Positions 41,265 to 49,419 of a stretch of 64,000 bases of DNA are shown piece by piece; the first letter of the stretch is position 1, and each line of letters opens with the position of its first letter. The notes beneath the pieces were generated by a model. The model was not told the DNA's origin. It made no database searches and was given only the letters and a program-made list of their open reading frames with translations. The translations under genes were made by a program, and so were the position numbers. Source of the DNA: Actinobacillus succinogenes 130Z (GTDB lineage: Bacteria; Pseudomonadota; Gammaproteobacteria; Enterobacterales; Pasteurellaceae); NCBI RefSeq assembly GCF_000017245.1, contig NC_009655.1, positions 1,426,001 to 1,490,000 on the forward strand. The letters run 5' to 3'.

Positions 41265-41576
41265 ATGGAGTTGGTTGAAATTTTTAAAGTACTGTCTAAC
41301 GAGCATCGTTTGCAGATGTTGCAGTGGATTAAATCGCCTGAGCAGCATTTTCGTGGGGCGGAATTTACTGCCGATGCGATTGCGGCTGATGGCGGTGTGT
41401 GCGTGCAGGCGATTACCAACAAATCGGGCTTGGCACAATCGGTGGTGTCGGGCTATTTGAACAGCCTGAAAAAAGCAGGCTTAGTGGAAATGAGTCGTTC
41501 GGGTAAGTGGACGTATTACCGTTACAATGCCGAAAAAATCGAGCGGTTTTTGACCGCACTTCACAATGAAATTTAA
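41265..41576 (+). CDS. ArsR-family winged-helix regulator
   Basis: The 103-residue protein has the ArsR head MELVEIFKVLSNEHRLQMLQ, the recognition helix in LAQSVVSGYLNSLKKAGLV and the wing SGKWTYYRYN. Metal-binding CxC pairs of classical ArsR proteins are missing; one Cys (in GGVCVQ) could sense thiol oxidation. It precedes a DsbA-family gene and a hydrolase gene, with a terminator between, and probably controls both through similar palindromes. Confidence 0.9.
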   Translation: MELVEIFKVLSNEHRLQMLQWIKSPEQHFRGAEFTADAIAADGGVCVQAITNKSGLAQSVVSGYLNSLKKAGLVEMSRSGKWTYYRYNAEKIERFLTALHNEI

Positions 41577-41578
41577 GC

Positions 41579-41602
41579 AAAACGCCCATCACGGCGTTTT
41601 TT
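41579..41602 (+). terminator. Rho-independent terminator after arsR-like gene
   Basis: AAAACGCC and GGCGTTTT form an 8-bp stem with a short loop and a T run. It separates the arsR-like gene from the DsbA-family gene. Confidence 0.8.
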
Positions 41603-41652
41603 AAAATCAACTCACATCTATGTTTTTAGATTTAAAGAAATGAGGATTCATT

Positions 41653-42333
41653 ATGAAAATAAAAATTTGGTCTGACTACGCTTGTCCGTTTTGCTATGTG
41701 GGCAAACGTCATTTGGAAGCGGCTTTACGCCAGTTCGCCCACGCCGAGAACGTGGAAATCGTGTATAAAGCCTTTGAGCTTGACCCGACCGCACCAGCGA
41801 TCGTTACCGCCACCACGCAGCAGCGTATCGAGCGGAAATACGGTAGAACGCCAGCTGGGGCGATGGAATTTATCCGCAATGTGGAAGCGGCGGGCAAGCG
41901 TGCAGGTTTGGAAATACACTACGTGCAAAACACCAACACTTTTGACGCACACCGCCTGACCAAATTGGCGGAAACGCTGGGTAAGGCGGACGAGATAAAC
42001 GAGCGTTTGATGAAAGCCTATTTCACTGAAAATCTTGCCCTTGCCAATCGTGAAAATTTAGTGAAATGTGCTGAAGATGCGGGTATCAACCGTGAACAAG
42101 TAGAAAACCTGCTTAATTCCGACCGGTTCGCCCAATCCGCTCGTAACGATGAACACCAAGCCCGCCAAATCGGCATTCAGGGTGTACCGTTTTTTGTGAT
42201 TGACGGCAAAATCGGGCTGTCAGGGGCGCAACCTGCGGACTATATGCTGCAAGCCCTAAACCAAGCGTGGAACGAGCAAACCGAGTCTGAAATCACAGCA
42301 GGAATAGCGTGCGGCATTGACGGCTGCAACTGA
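41653..42333 (+). CDS. DsbA-family oxidoreductase, FrnE-like
   Basis: The 226-residue protein has a thioredoxin fold with the active site CPFC at residues 11-14 (SDYACPFCYVGKRHLE), a helical insertion, and the cis-Pro loop GIQGVPFFVIDG. It has no signal peptide, so it is cytoplasmic like FrnE, and may act as a disulfide isomerase or 2-hydroxychromene-type enzyme. Two extra Cys at the C-terminus (GIACGIDGCN) are notable. Its stop overlaps the next start by one base, so the two genes are coupled. Confidence 0.9.
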   Translation: MKIKIWSDYACPFCYVGKRHLEAALRQFAHAENVEIVYKAFELDPTAPAIVTATTQQRIERKYGRTPAGAMEFIRNVEAAGKRAGLEIHYVQNTNTFDAHRLTKLAETLGKADEINERLMKAYFTENLALANRENLVKCAEDAGINREQVENLLNSDRFAQSARNDEHQARQIGIQGVPFFVIDGKIGLSGAQPADYMLQALNQAWNEQTESEITAGIACGIDGCN

Positions 42334-42998
42334 TGGAAAACGTTTTCACCCCACGTTGCGAGCCGCTTGTCGTACCGTCTGCAAAAAATCCTGAAAACCC
42401 GATCGCTTGCGTAATTTTCCTGCACGGCTTAACCACCAGCGGTTTGCAGTTCCGCTCCGTTGCCGAGCATTTGACGGTGCAACTGCCGAACGTGAAATTC
42501 GTGTTGCCGTCTGCTCCAGTACGTTTCGTTACTTGGGCGAAGAGCAATATGTCGGGCTGGTATGATTTATTGGGCGATGATTTTCTCGCCGAAGAAGACG
42601 AAAGCGGTATCAAAAGTGCGGTCAATTATGTGCATAAATTGATTGACGAACAAATCGCTCAAGGCATTTCGAGCGAACGGATTTTCTTGAGCGGTTTCTC
42701 ACAAGGCTGTGCCATTTCGCTGCTGGCGGGTACAACTTACGCCCAACCGCTTGGCGGCATTATCGGGTTGTCGGGTTATCTGCCGTTAGCTTCAAAATGG
42801 CAAGACAACAGTTTTCATACGCCGATTTTATGGCTACACGGAAGTTCTGATCCGCTGATTACCCTTGCCCAAATCGGACAGAGCAAAAAACTGTTAGCAC
42901 AAAATCGGGATTTTACCTTTAAAACCTACCCCATCGAACATTATGTGGCGATGCCTGAAATTGAGAAGATGGGGAGATGGATTCAAACAAAACTTTAA
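42333..42998 (+). CDS. Carboxylesterase/phospholipase-family hydrolase
   Basis: This 221-residue alpha/beta hydrolase of the dienelactone/carboxylesterase type has HGLTTSG near residue 32, nucleophile elbow FLSGFSQGCAISL, Asp in HGSSDPLI and His in YPIEHYVAMPEI. It is cytoplasmic and probably acts on small esters or thioesters. It is translationally coupled to the FrnE-like gene by a one-base overlap. A Hin signal lies at 42615-42624. Confidence 0.9.
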   Translation: MENVFTPRCEPLVVPSAKNPENPIACVIFLHGLTTSGLQFRSVAEHLTVQLPNVKFVLPSAPVRFVTWAKSNMSGWYDLLGDDFLAEEDESGIKSAVNYVHKLIDEQIAQGISSERIFLSGFSQGCAISLLAGTTYAQPLGGIIGLSGYLPLASKWQDNSFHTPILWLHGSSDPLITLAQIGQSKKLLAQNRDFTFKTYPIEHYVAMPEIEKMGRWIQTKL

Positions 42999-43012
42999 CT
43001 TGGAGAACAAAA

Positions 43013-44005
43013 ATGACATTAAACAAAACAATGAAAACCCTTATTGCAACGGCAATGATAGCAACATTTTCCCCTGTTTTACACGCAGAAACAACCGAGC
43101 AACCCGTCGTAAAACAGGCTGAGCAGCAAGTGGCAGGCTTTTACCGTATGAAATTGGGCGACTTACTCGTTACCGCACTGTATGACGGACCCGTGAACGT
43201 GCCGCATAAATGGATTCACGGTATTTCAGGCGAAGAAATGCAAGATGTGTTCGACAAAATGTTTTTACCACGCACTTCAGACGGCATTCAAACGGCGGTA
43301 AATGCGTTTTTAATCAAACAGTCGTCTGGTTATACCTTAATTGATGCAGGGGCGGCGAAATGTTACGGCGATACCTTGGGACATATTACTGAGAATTTAA
43401 AAGCCTCCGGCGTGCAACCTGAAGACGTGAAAAACATCGTGGTTACGCACTTGCATTCTGACCACGCCTGCGGTGTGGCGACAACCGACGGCAAAATGGC
43501 ATTCCCAAATGCGACACTTTACGCACCGAAAAAAGATGCTGATTTTTGGTTAAGCGAAGAAATTGCCGCCAAGCAGCCGAAAGAAGTGCAGATTTTCTTT
43601 GATTCTGCTCGTCAAGCGGTTACGCCTTACCAAGCCGCTGGGCAGTTTAAAACCTTTAATGAGGGGGAAAACCCGATTGAAGGCATTGAAACGGTGCAAG
43701 AATTTGGGCATTCACCGGGTATGACAGGGTATTTAGTAGGCACGGGCGAAAACCGTTTATTAGTGTGGGGCGATATTATCCACAGCCACACCATTCAGCT
43801 GAAAAATCCTGATATTTCAATGGAAGTGGACAGTGATGAAAAAGCGGCAATTACCACCCGTAAACGCATTTTAAAATTAGTCAGCGAAGGCAAATTGTGG
43901 GTGGGGGCGGCTCACATTCCATTTCCGGGGATCGGACACGTGGTTAAAGAAGAAAAAGGCTATTCTTGGGTGCCGACACAATATTTACCTTTAGAAAATC
44001 AATAA
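43013..44005 (+). CDS. Exported metallo-beta-lactamase-fold hydrolase
   Basis: The 330-residue protein has a signal peptide (about residues 1-24, ending VLHAE) and the MBL-fold motif TH-x-H-x-DH in VVTHLHSDHACG. Further ligands are in EFGHSPGMTGY, an Asp in VWGDIIHSH, and a His in GAAHIPFPG. It resembles quorum-quenching or alkyl-phosphate MBL hydrolases of unknown substrate. ATG 43013 has TGGAGAAC upstream. The gene is 14 bp after the esterase gene. A perfect Neisseria AT-DUS lies at 43276-43287. Confidence 0.9.
   Translation: MTLNKTMKTLIATAMIATFSPVLHAETTEQPVVKQAEQQVAGFYRMKLGDLLVTALYDGPVNVPHKWIHGISGEEMQDVFDKMFLPRTSDGIQTAVNAFLIKQSSGYTLIDAGAAKCYGDTLGHITENLKASGVQPEDVKNIVVTHLHSDHACGVATTDGKMAFPNATLYAPKKDADFWLSEEIAAKQPKEVQIFFDSARQAVTPYQAAGQFKTFNEGENPIEGIETVQEFGHSPGMTGYLVGTGENRLLVWGDIIHSHTIQLKNPDISMEVDSDEKAAITTRKRILKLVSEGKLWVGAAHIPFPGIGHVVKEEKGYSWVPTQYLPLENQ
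43276..43287 (-). repeat. Neisseria AT-DUS in the MBL-fold gene
   Basis: The minus strand reads ATGCCGTCTGAA, a perfect 12-bp AT-type DUS inside the metallo-hydrolase gene. Confidence 0.85.
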
Positions 44006-44008
44006 GAT

Positions 44009-44056
44009 ACAAGCAGTCTGATTTTGTGAAAAATTCGCAAAATCAGACTGCTTGCC
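44009..44056. terminator. Hairpin with a variant Apl-type signal
   Basis: ACAAGCAGTCTGATTTTG at the left pairs with CAAAATCAGACTGCTTG at the right. The core differs from the Apl signal ACAAGCGGTC by the same G-to-A change in both arms, so the stem is kept. It follows the MBL-fold gene by 3 bp. Confidence 0.75.
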
Positions 44057-44069
44057 ATAAGGAGAAAAT

Positions 44070-45251
44070 ATGCAAACACAAAAATCTATCCTGTGGTTTA
44101 TTTTCGCAGGGCTTTCTGCAAGCCTTATTTCCATCGGCTTGGCACGTTTTGCCTACACGCCGTTGTTGCCGTTGCTGATTAGCGAAAACTGGTTTTCAGC
44201 ATCTGATGCGGCGTATCTCGGGGCGGCGAATTTGGCGGGCTATCTGATTGGGGCGTTATTCGCGCGACCTATGGGCAATGCGTTTTCCAACAAACAGACG
44301 CTGCGTGTGATGATGTTGCTGGTTACATTGTCGTTTTTTGCTTGTGCGTTTCCGATTTCGACCGCTTGGTATTTCGTTTGGCGATTGATTTCAGGCATTT
44401 CAGGCGGGACGATTATGGTGTTGGTGGCGGCAACCATTACACCGCACGTGCCTGCGGAACGCCGTAATCTTGCCGGCGGTGCGATTTTCTTAGGTATCGG
44501 CTTGGGGATTTTCGCTTCTGCTACCATCGTGCCGATGTTGATTGATATGGGGCTGAAAACTACGTGGTTCGGACTGGGTATTTTCTCGGCAATTTTGACC
44601 GCACTTAGCTGGTTCAACATTCCCGATCCGATTGTCAGCGTGCAGGAAGTAGCGGATGGTGATGTGAAACCGCATGCTGTTTTACACGCTGAAGAACCGA
44701 AAAAAGCCTTTTTAATCTTATATTTGCAATACGGCTTGATGGCGGTATTCATCGTTGCCCCTGCGGTGTTTATTGTGGACTACATCGCCCGTGGCTTGCA
44801 ACTGGGGGCTGGTACAGGCGCATTGTTCTGGGGATTATACGGCATCGGCTCGATGATCGGTCCGCCACTTTACGGTTATTTCGCCGACAAATTCGGTGCG
44901 AAACCCACTTTGCGTGGCGTGTTGGCGGTCGAATTTTTAGCGGTTTTTGTCTTGTGTGCCACTGAAAATATTGTCGCAATGGCAGTGCTGACGGTCATCA
45001 TCGGTTCATTTCCACCGGGGATTGTGCCGTTAATGCTCGCCCGCATTTTTGAAATGACCACTTGCCCACGACTGCGTAATGTAAACTGGAGCAAAGCCAC
45101 CGTGTTCTTCGCTACCGCTCAAGCCTTGGCAGGTTACGGTTTATCCGCTGTTTTCTCCGCGACGAATAATGATCATCGTGTATTATTTTTCATCGGCGGT
45201 GTGGCGTTGGTGATTTCATTGATAATGGAAAGTTTGCATCGTAAGGCTTAA
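44070..45251 (+). CDS. MFS transporter, YbfB/YjiJ family
   Basis: The 393-residue protein has twelve predicted helices. It has the family opening SLISIGLARFAYTPLLPLLI and GAANLAGYLIGALFARPMGN. Family members are putative exporters of unknown substrate. AAGGAGAA lies upstream of the ATG. A Hin signal lies within the gene near 44599. It may share a function with the upstream hydrolases, although a hairpin separates them. Confidence 0.88.
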   Translation: MQTQKSILWFIFAGLSASLISIGLARFAYTPLLPLLISENWFSASDAAYLGAANLAGYLIGALFARPMGNAFSNKQTLRVMMLLVTLSFFACAFPISTAWYFVWRLISGISGGTIMVLVAATITPHVPAERRNLAGGAIFLGIGLGIFASATIVPMLIDMGLKTTWFGLGIFSAILTALSWFNIPDPIVSVQEVADGDVKPHAVLHAEEPKKAFLILYLQYGLMAVFIVAPAVFIVDYIARGLQLGAGTGALFWGLYGIGSMIGPPLYGYFADKFGAKPTLRGVLAVEFLAVFVLCATENIVAMAVLTVIIGSFPPGIVPLMLARIFEMTTCPRLRNVNWSKATVFFATAQALAGYGLSAVFSATNNDHRVLFFIGGVALVISLIMESLHRKA

Positions 45252-45399
45252 TTTTAGTTTAAGTTATCATTATACCGTTGTTTAACCTAAACCCAACAGG
45301 CGAATTAACCGTATTTGGTGCCAACAGCCAGTTAAACGCATTAAAAAAAATTGTCGTTTAGTGGCATTGGTTGAGCCAAGATAGGCTTTAGAAAAAACT

Positions 45400-45436
45400 A
45401 AGTAAAAAAGCGGATAAATTGTCCGCTTTTTTACTT
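45400..45436. terminator. Bidirectional terminator
   Basis: AAGTAAAAAAGCGGA and TCCGCTTTTTTACTT form a perfect 15-bp stem with a short loop. It separates the convergent MFS and esterase genes. Confidence 0.88.
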
Positions 45437-45446
45437 ATCCGATGAA

Positions 45447-46481
45447 TCATTCCGTTAACATGCGATGAATTGCGTCAGTTCGCGATGCTTTATATGCCTT
45501 GGTTTGCGGGCTTTCCGGGTTGAACAGTTCGAAAGCATGGTATACACCGGAAATAAGTTGAAAATCGGTCTTCACGCCGGCTTGGATAAGTCGATTTGCA
45601 TAGTCCATATCTTCATTAACGAATAAATCCAAATCGCCCACCATAATATAGGTGCGCGGTAAACCAGAGAGATCTTTTGCCGTTGCAGCGGAATAATAAG
45701 GCATTTCGCTTTCAGGAATAGATTGATTACCTTTAAGCATACTCCAGCCGAGACGGTTCAATTCAGGCGTCCAAACGAACTCGCCGGTATTCGGGCTGCG
45801 GTAAAGGGATTGTCCAGATCCGGTACGATAATCCAGCATTGGGTAAATCAGCACTTGCCCTTTCAGTTTGAATTCGCCTTTATCGCGCACTTTTAAACCT
45901 AAACGAGCCGCTAAGCCGCCGCCGGCACTTTCCCCCATAATAATGGCTTTATCCGCATCAATATTAAATTTGTCGGCGTTTTTTAGCAGGTGAGATAAGC
46001 CGTGATAAACATCATTAATGTCGGCCGGAAACGGCGCATTAGGCGCTAAGCGATATTCTACGCTTACGACTGCAACATGGTTTAAATTCGCTAATTCCTG
46101 TAATGAAGTATTATTTTGCCGAGCATTACCGATTAAATAACCGCCGCCGTGAATAAAATAAATCACAGGTAATTTAGTATTTTTTGCATTATCCGGGCGG
46201 AATAGGTACAGATCCACCGCCGGCTGATTTCCGTCGGCAGGCGCGGTAAATTTGGCAACGGGTTGAATTTTATCTTCATCCGCCGCTTTTAAAAAGGCGG
46301 TATTGATTTGCGTCAAACCTTCTTTGGTTTTCATCAGTTCGGGATCAATTTTTACCACGGAAAGCAGATTTAAATCCTGATACTCAGGAGCGAGCAGCGG
46401 AGCGGTGCAGGGAGCTTCCGTCGCCATTGCCGTGACAGAAAATGCAAGGGTTAATGAAAGTGCGATATGTTTGAGTTTCAT
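45447..46481 (-). CDS. Exported esterase/lipase (hormone-sensitive lipase family)
   Basis: The 344-residue alpha/beta hydrolase has a signal peptide (MKLKHIALSLTLAFSVTAMA), the family IV oxyanion motif HGGGYLIG, the nucleophile elbow GESAGGG, an Asp in VGDLDLFVNE and His in SGVYHAFELF. It would act in the periplasm on short-chain esters. Its 3-prime end lies 11 bp from a strong bidirectional terminator. Confidence 0.92.
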   Translation of the reverse strand: MKLKHIALSLTLAFSVTAMATEAPCTAPLLAPEYQDLNLLSVVKIDPELMKTKEGLTQINTAFLKAADEDKIQPVAKFTAPADGNQPAVDLYLFRPDNAKNTKLPVIYFIHGGGYLIGNARQNNTSLQELANLNHVAVVSVEYRLAPNAPFPADINDVYHGLSHLLKNADKFNIDADKAIIMGESAGGGLAARLGLKVRDKGEFKLKGQVLIYPMLDYRTGSGQSLYRSPNTGEFVWTPELNRLGWSMLKGNQSIPESEMPYYSAATAKDLSGLPRTYIMVGDLDLFVNEDMDYANRLIQAGVKTDFQLISGVYHAFELFNPESPQTKAYKASRTDAIHRMLTE

Positions 46482-46648
46482 AGGATTTCCTTATGTTTTT
46501 ATGTCCGATCACTAAAAGCATACGCTCAACCGATGGTGTTTTCAAAAACTTTATAAAGTACGGTCGAAAATTCGGCAGAATTTCAAATCTGAACTCAATT
46601 GATAAATGTGAGTCTATATAAAAACAGTCACAAAAAGGGAATAAATGT

Positions 46649-47545
46649 ATGAAAAATTTAGCTAAATGGACAGTAGCAGTGGGGACTATAGTCACGGCAG
46701 TGGCCGTGTCGGCGAAGGATTTCGCCATTTATGACATGATGGATTATGTAGGAAAACCGAAGGATTTGACGTCAAATAAAATTTCACGAGCGATGTTGAT
46801 TTATGAATCCGAGTTGGTAAAACCGGATCCGACCGGCAAGCGTAAACACGGCGTTCTGAATCTGGACAAGGTTATAGAATTGGCACGTCGTTCGAAGCGG
46901 GAAGGCTATACCGTGATTTCTACGGATATCGAATCTTGGTTCGGCAATAAAGACGGCCAGCTGTTATCGCCGGAAGAATTGCGTCATGATTTTGAGCTGA
47001 TGTTTAATATTTTTAAACATGAAAATCCGGATGCGGTAATCAGTAATTACGGATTACCGACGGAAAGTCTGAGCGTTATTCGTCATTATCGCGGCGAGGT
47101 TCCGTATCAGGTTTCATACGATAAGTGGAAAGAATTCAATAAACGTCGTAACCAATCCGGCGCTATTTCCGACTATGCCAATCCGGTGCTGTATATCGTC
47201 AATCCGGATGTGAAAACTTGGGAAAAAGACGTCAGCCATACGGTACAGGAAATTAAAAACCGTAATCCTAAGAAAAAAATTATCGGTTATATTTGGCCGC
47301 AATATTATTCCGCCAAAAACAGCGGATATTTCAAGCAGTTTATTGATCCCAAAGTTTGGCGTCAAATGCTGGAAATCAGCTACAAATATACGGACGGCGT
47401 GATGATTTGGTCGGATAAACGGGATGAAAACGATAAAATCGTTCGTTGGGAAGACCCGCGCGTACAGGCGATTATGAAAGAAACGCAGGCATTTATCCGG
47501 GCACATGAAAAAGATATTAAAGTAGAAGGAGTGCGGAAAAAATAG
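46649..47545 (+). CDS. Unrecognised exported protein, possibly glycoside hydrolase-like
   Basis: I do not recognise this 298-residue protein. It has a signal peptide (cleavage near residue 22). The mature part has alternating strands and helices that suggest a TIM barrel, including DTDIESWFGNKDG-like acidic strand ends (ISTDIESWF near residue 94). YIWPQYYS and YTDGVMIWSDKRDEND near the C-terminus resemble sugar hydrolase barrels such as hyaluronidase-like families. The acidic residues after strands could be catalytic. It is followed by its own terminator and stands alone. Confidence 0.6.
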   Translation: MKNLAKWTVAVGTIVTAVAVSAKDFAIYDMMDYVGKPKDLTSNKISRAMLIYESELVKPDPTGKRKHGVLNLDKVIELARRSKREGYTVISTDIESWFGNKDGQLLSPEELRHDFELMFNIFKHENPDAVISNYGLPTESLSVIRHYRGEVPYQVSYDKWKEFNKRRNQSGAISDYANPVLYIVNPDVKTWEKDVSHTVQEIKNRNPKKKIIGYIWPQYYSAKNSGYFKQFIDPKVWRQMLEISYKYTDGVMIWSDKRDENDKIVRWEDPRVQAIMKETQAFIRAHEKDIKVEGVRKK

Positions 47546-47562
47546 CATTGCGGAAAACGGAC

Positions 47563-47594
47563 AAAAACGGCGTTTCATTTGAAATGCCGTTTTT
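47563..47594. terminator. Rho-independent terminator
   Basis: AAAAACGGCGTTTCA and TGAAATGCCGTTTTT pair at 14 of 15 positions and end in T residues. It follows the exported protein gene by 17 bp. Confidence 0.85.
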
Positions 47595-47617
47595 ATATTA
47601 CCGATGAATGGCGTCAC

Positions 47618-48487
47618 TTAAATTTCGTCATCCAGCAATAACTCTATTAAACGTTTTGCCAACGGGACGTAATGCCCGCTGAAACGATGACTGAAGTTGA
47701 GCAGATAATAGAGTTGATAGATCGGTTTGCGATCTTTATATCCTTTAGCGATAGGGAAAGTGCGGTCGTAATTTTCATAGAATTCGTCCGGGAAAGGTTC
47801 GAATAATTCGGTGAACGCTAGGTCACATTCGCGATCGCCCCAGTAGCAGGCGGGATCGTAAGTATAAACTTTCCCATTGACGGAGCCGACGTTTTCAATC
47901 CATAAATTTCCGTGCAGCAGCGACGGCTGAGGACGGTGTTTCTTCAATTTGACGGCGACGGTATCTACGATTACTTTGATGGAACCGAAATCTAATCCTT
48001 TCTCTTTGCAGATTTGCAACTGCCAACCGATACGCTGATCAGAGAAAAAAGTCGCCCAGTTGTCCCGCCATTCGTTCGGTTGATACACGGGACCGAGCCA
48101 AGTATCGTAGTCCAAGCCGTAACGTTCGGACCCCTGCTGTTTGTGCAGCTCCGCCAATGCTTTAGCGAATTCGGCGAATTGTTCTTTTGTTACCGGCTCG
48201 AGTTTTAATGCTTCAAGCAATAAGAAACTGTGACTTTGCGAGCAACCGACGCCGTAAACCTGCGGCACGCGGATCGTGTTAGTTTTGGTCAGCAATTGCA
48301 ATTGATCTGCTTCCGCACGGAACATGGAACGATAAGATTTTTCGTTTAATTTTAGAAATACCGGTTGGATTCCGTCGTTGATGACCCATGCTTCATGCAT
48401 TTCGCCCGTATGCACTTTGTCTTTTTCCTTGATGTTGTAATAAGCACCAAGTTGATCGGCTAAGACTTGAGATACAGATTTCCACAT
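47618..48487 (-). CDS. Fructosamine kinase-family protein
   Basis: The 289-residue protein belongs to the fructosamine/ketosamine 3-kinase family (APH fold). The N-lobe includes VFLKLNEKSYRSMFRAEADQL, the catalytic loop is SLLHGNLWIENV, and the DPACYWGDRECDLAFTELF segment is typical of the YniA group. It would phosphorylate sugar-amine adducts for deglycation in the cytoplasm. The ATG has AGGAGG upstream. A Hin signal lies near 47759. Confidence 0.92.
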   Translation of the reverse strand: MWKSVSQVLADQLGAYYNIKEKDKVHTGEMHEAWVINDGIQPVFLKLNEKSYRSMFRAEADQLQLLTKTNTIRVPQVYGVGCSQSHSFLLLEALKLEPVTKEQFAEFAKALAELHKQQGSERYGLDYDTWLGPVYQPNEWRDNWATFFSDQRIGWQLQICKEKGLDFGSIKVIVDTVAVKLKKHRPQPSLLHGNLWIENVGSVNGKVYTYDPACYWGDRECDLAFTELFEPFPDEFYENYDRTFPIAKGYKDRKPIYQLYYLLNFSHRFSGHYVPLAKRLIELLLDDEI

Positions 48488-48612
48488 AATTGCCTCCTAA
48501 ACTACAGATCGATTAAGATTATCTTGATAATACAAATATTTTTATCAATAATCTGTGACGAACTTCAAACTTTCAACGATTAAAGAAGCAAAAGGAGCTA
48601 AAGGAGTTATAT

Positions 48613-49263
48613 ATGAAACTATATGTTTATGATCATTGTCCTTATTGTGTTCGCGTACGTATGATTTTCGGTTTGAAAAATGTTCCCGTCGAACAGATAG
48701 TGTTAGCGAATGACGACGAGGAGACCCCAATTAAGCTGGTGGGCAAAAAGGTTGTTCCTATTTTGCTAAAAGACGACGGCGAGGCCATGCCGGAAAGTTT
48801 GGATATTGTGAAATATACGGATGAACATTTCGGTTCAAAAATTCTTGATGAAAGCGTACGACCGGAATTGGAGGTCTGGATGAAGCGGGTAGGCGGCTAT
48901 TATAATCATTTGTTGTTGCCGCGTTTTGTTCAGCTGGGTTTGGCGGAATTCGCCACTCAAAGTGCGATAGATTATTTCACTAAAAAGAAAACGGAATTTA
49001 TCGGTGATTTCGCTGAAAATCTTGCCGACAGTCAGCAATATATTGAGCGCTTAAACCAGGATTTACCGGAATTAAGCCAATTATTGAAAGCGGAAGATAA
49101 AGCCAACGGTGTGCAAGTTTCCTTGGAAGACATTATGCTTTTCCCGATGTTGCGTAACCTGACCTGCGTGAATGGACTGGTATGGTTGCCGAATATTCAA
49201 CGCTATGTTGAGCAAATGTCCGCATTAAGTCGCGTGCCGCTCTATACGAATCGTGCGATTTAA
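48613..49263 (+). CDS. grxB: Glutaredoxin 2
   Basis: The 216-residue protein has an N-terminal thioredoxin-like domain with active site CPYC at residues 9-12 and a C-terminal helical GST-like domain, matching E. coli Grx2 in length. VPILLKDDGEAMPESLDIVKY is the typical cis-Pro and glutathione-binding region. It reduces disulfides with glutathione in the cytoplasm. AAAGGAG lies upstream of the ATG. Confidence 0.95.
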   Translation: MKLYVYDHCPYCVRVRMIFGLKNVPVEQIVLANDDEETPIKLVGKKVVPILLKDDGEAMPESLDIVKYTDEHFGSKILDESVRPELEVWMKRVGGYYNHLLLPRFVQLGLAEFATQSAIDYFTKKKTEFIGDFAENLADSQQYIERLNQDLPELSQLLKAEDKANGVQVSLEDIMLFPMLRNLTCVNGLVWLPNIQRYVEQMSALSRVPLYTNRAI

Positions 49264-49296
49264 CATTCAATCCCGTTTAAAATTATGCTAAAATCC

Positions 49297-49347
49297 ACCG
49301 CACTTTTACTGTACATGGTAGGTACAAAGCAAAAGTGCGGTGCTTTT
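49297..49347. terminator. Terminator built from inverted Hin-type uptake signals
   Basis: ACCGCACTTTTACTGTAC and GTACAAAGCAAAAGTGCGGT form a long, slightly imperfect stem followed by GCTTTTTT. It ends grxB. Confidence 0.85.
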
Positions 49348-49419
49348 TTGCACCTTTTTTATTTACTCATTACGCACAAGTCATCTTTCGTATGGATGAC
49401 CACTGTATAAGGATTTAAC

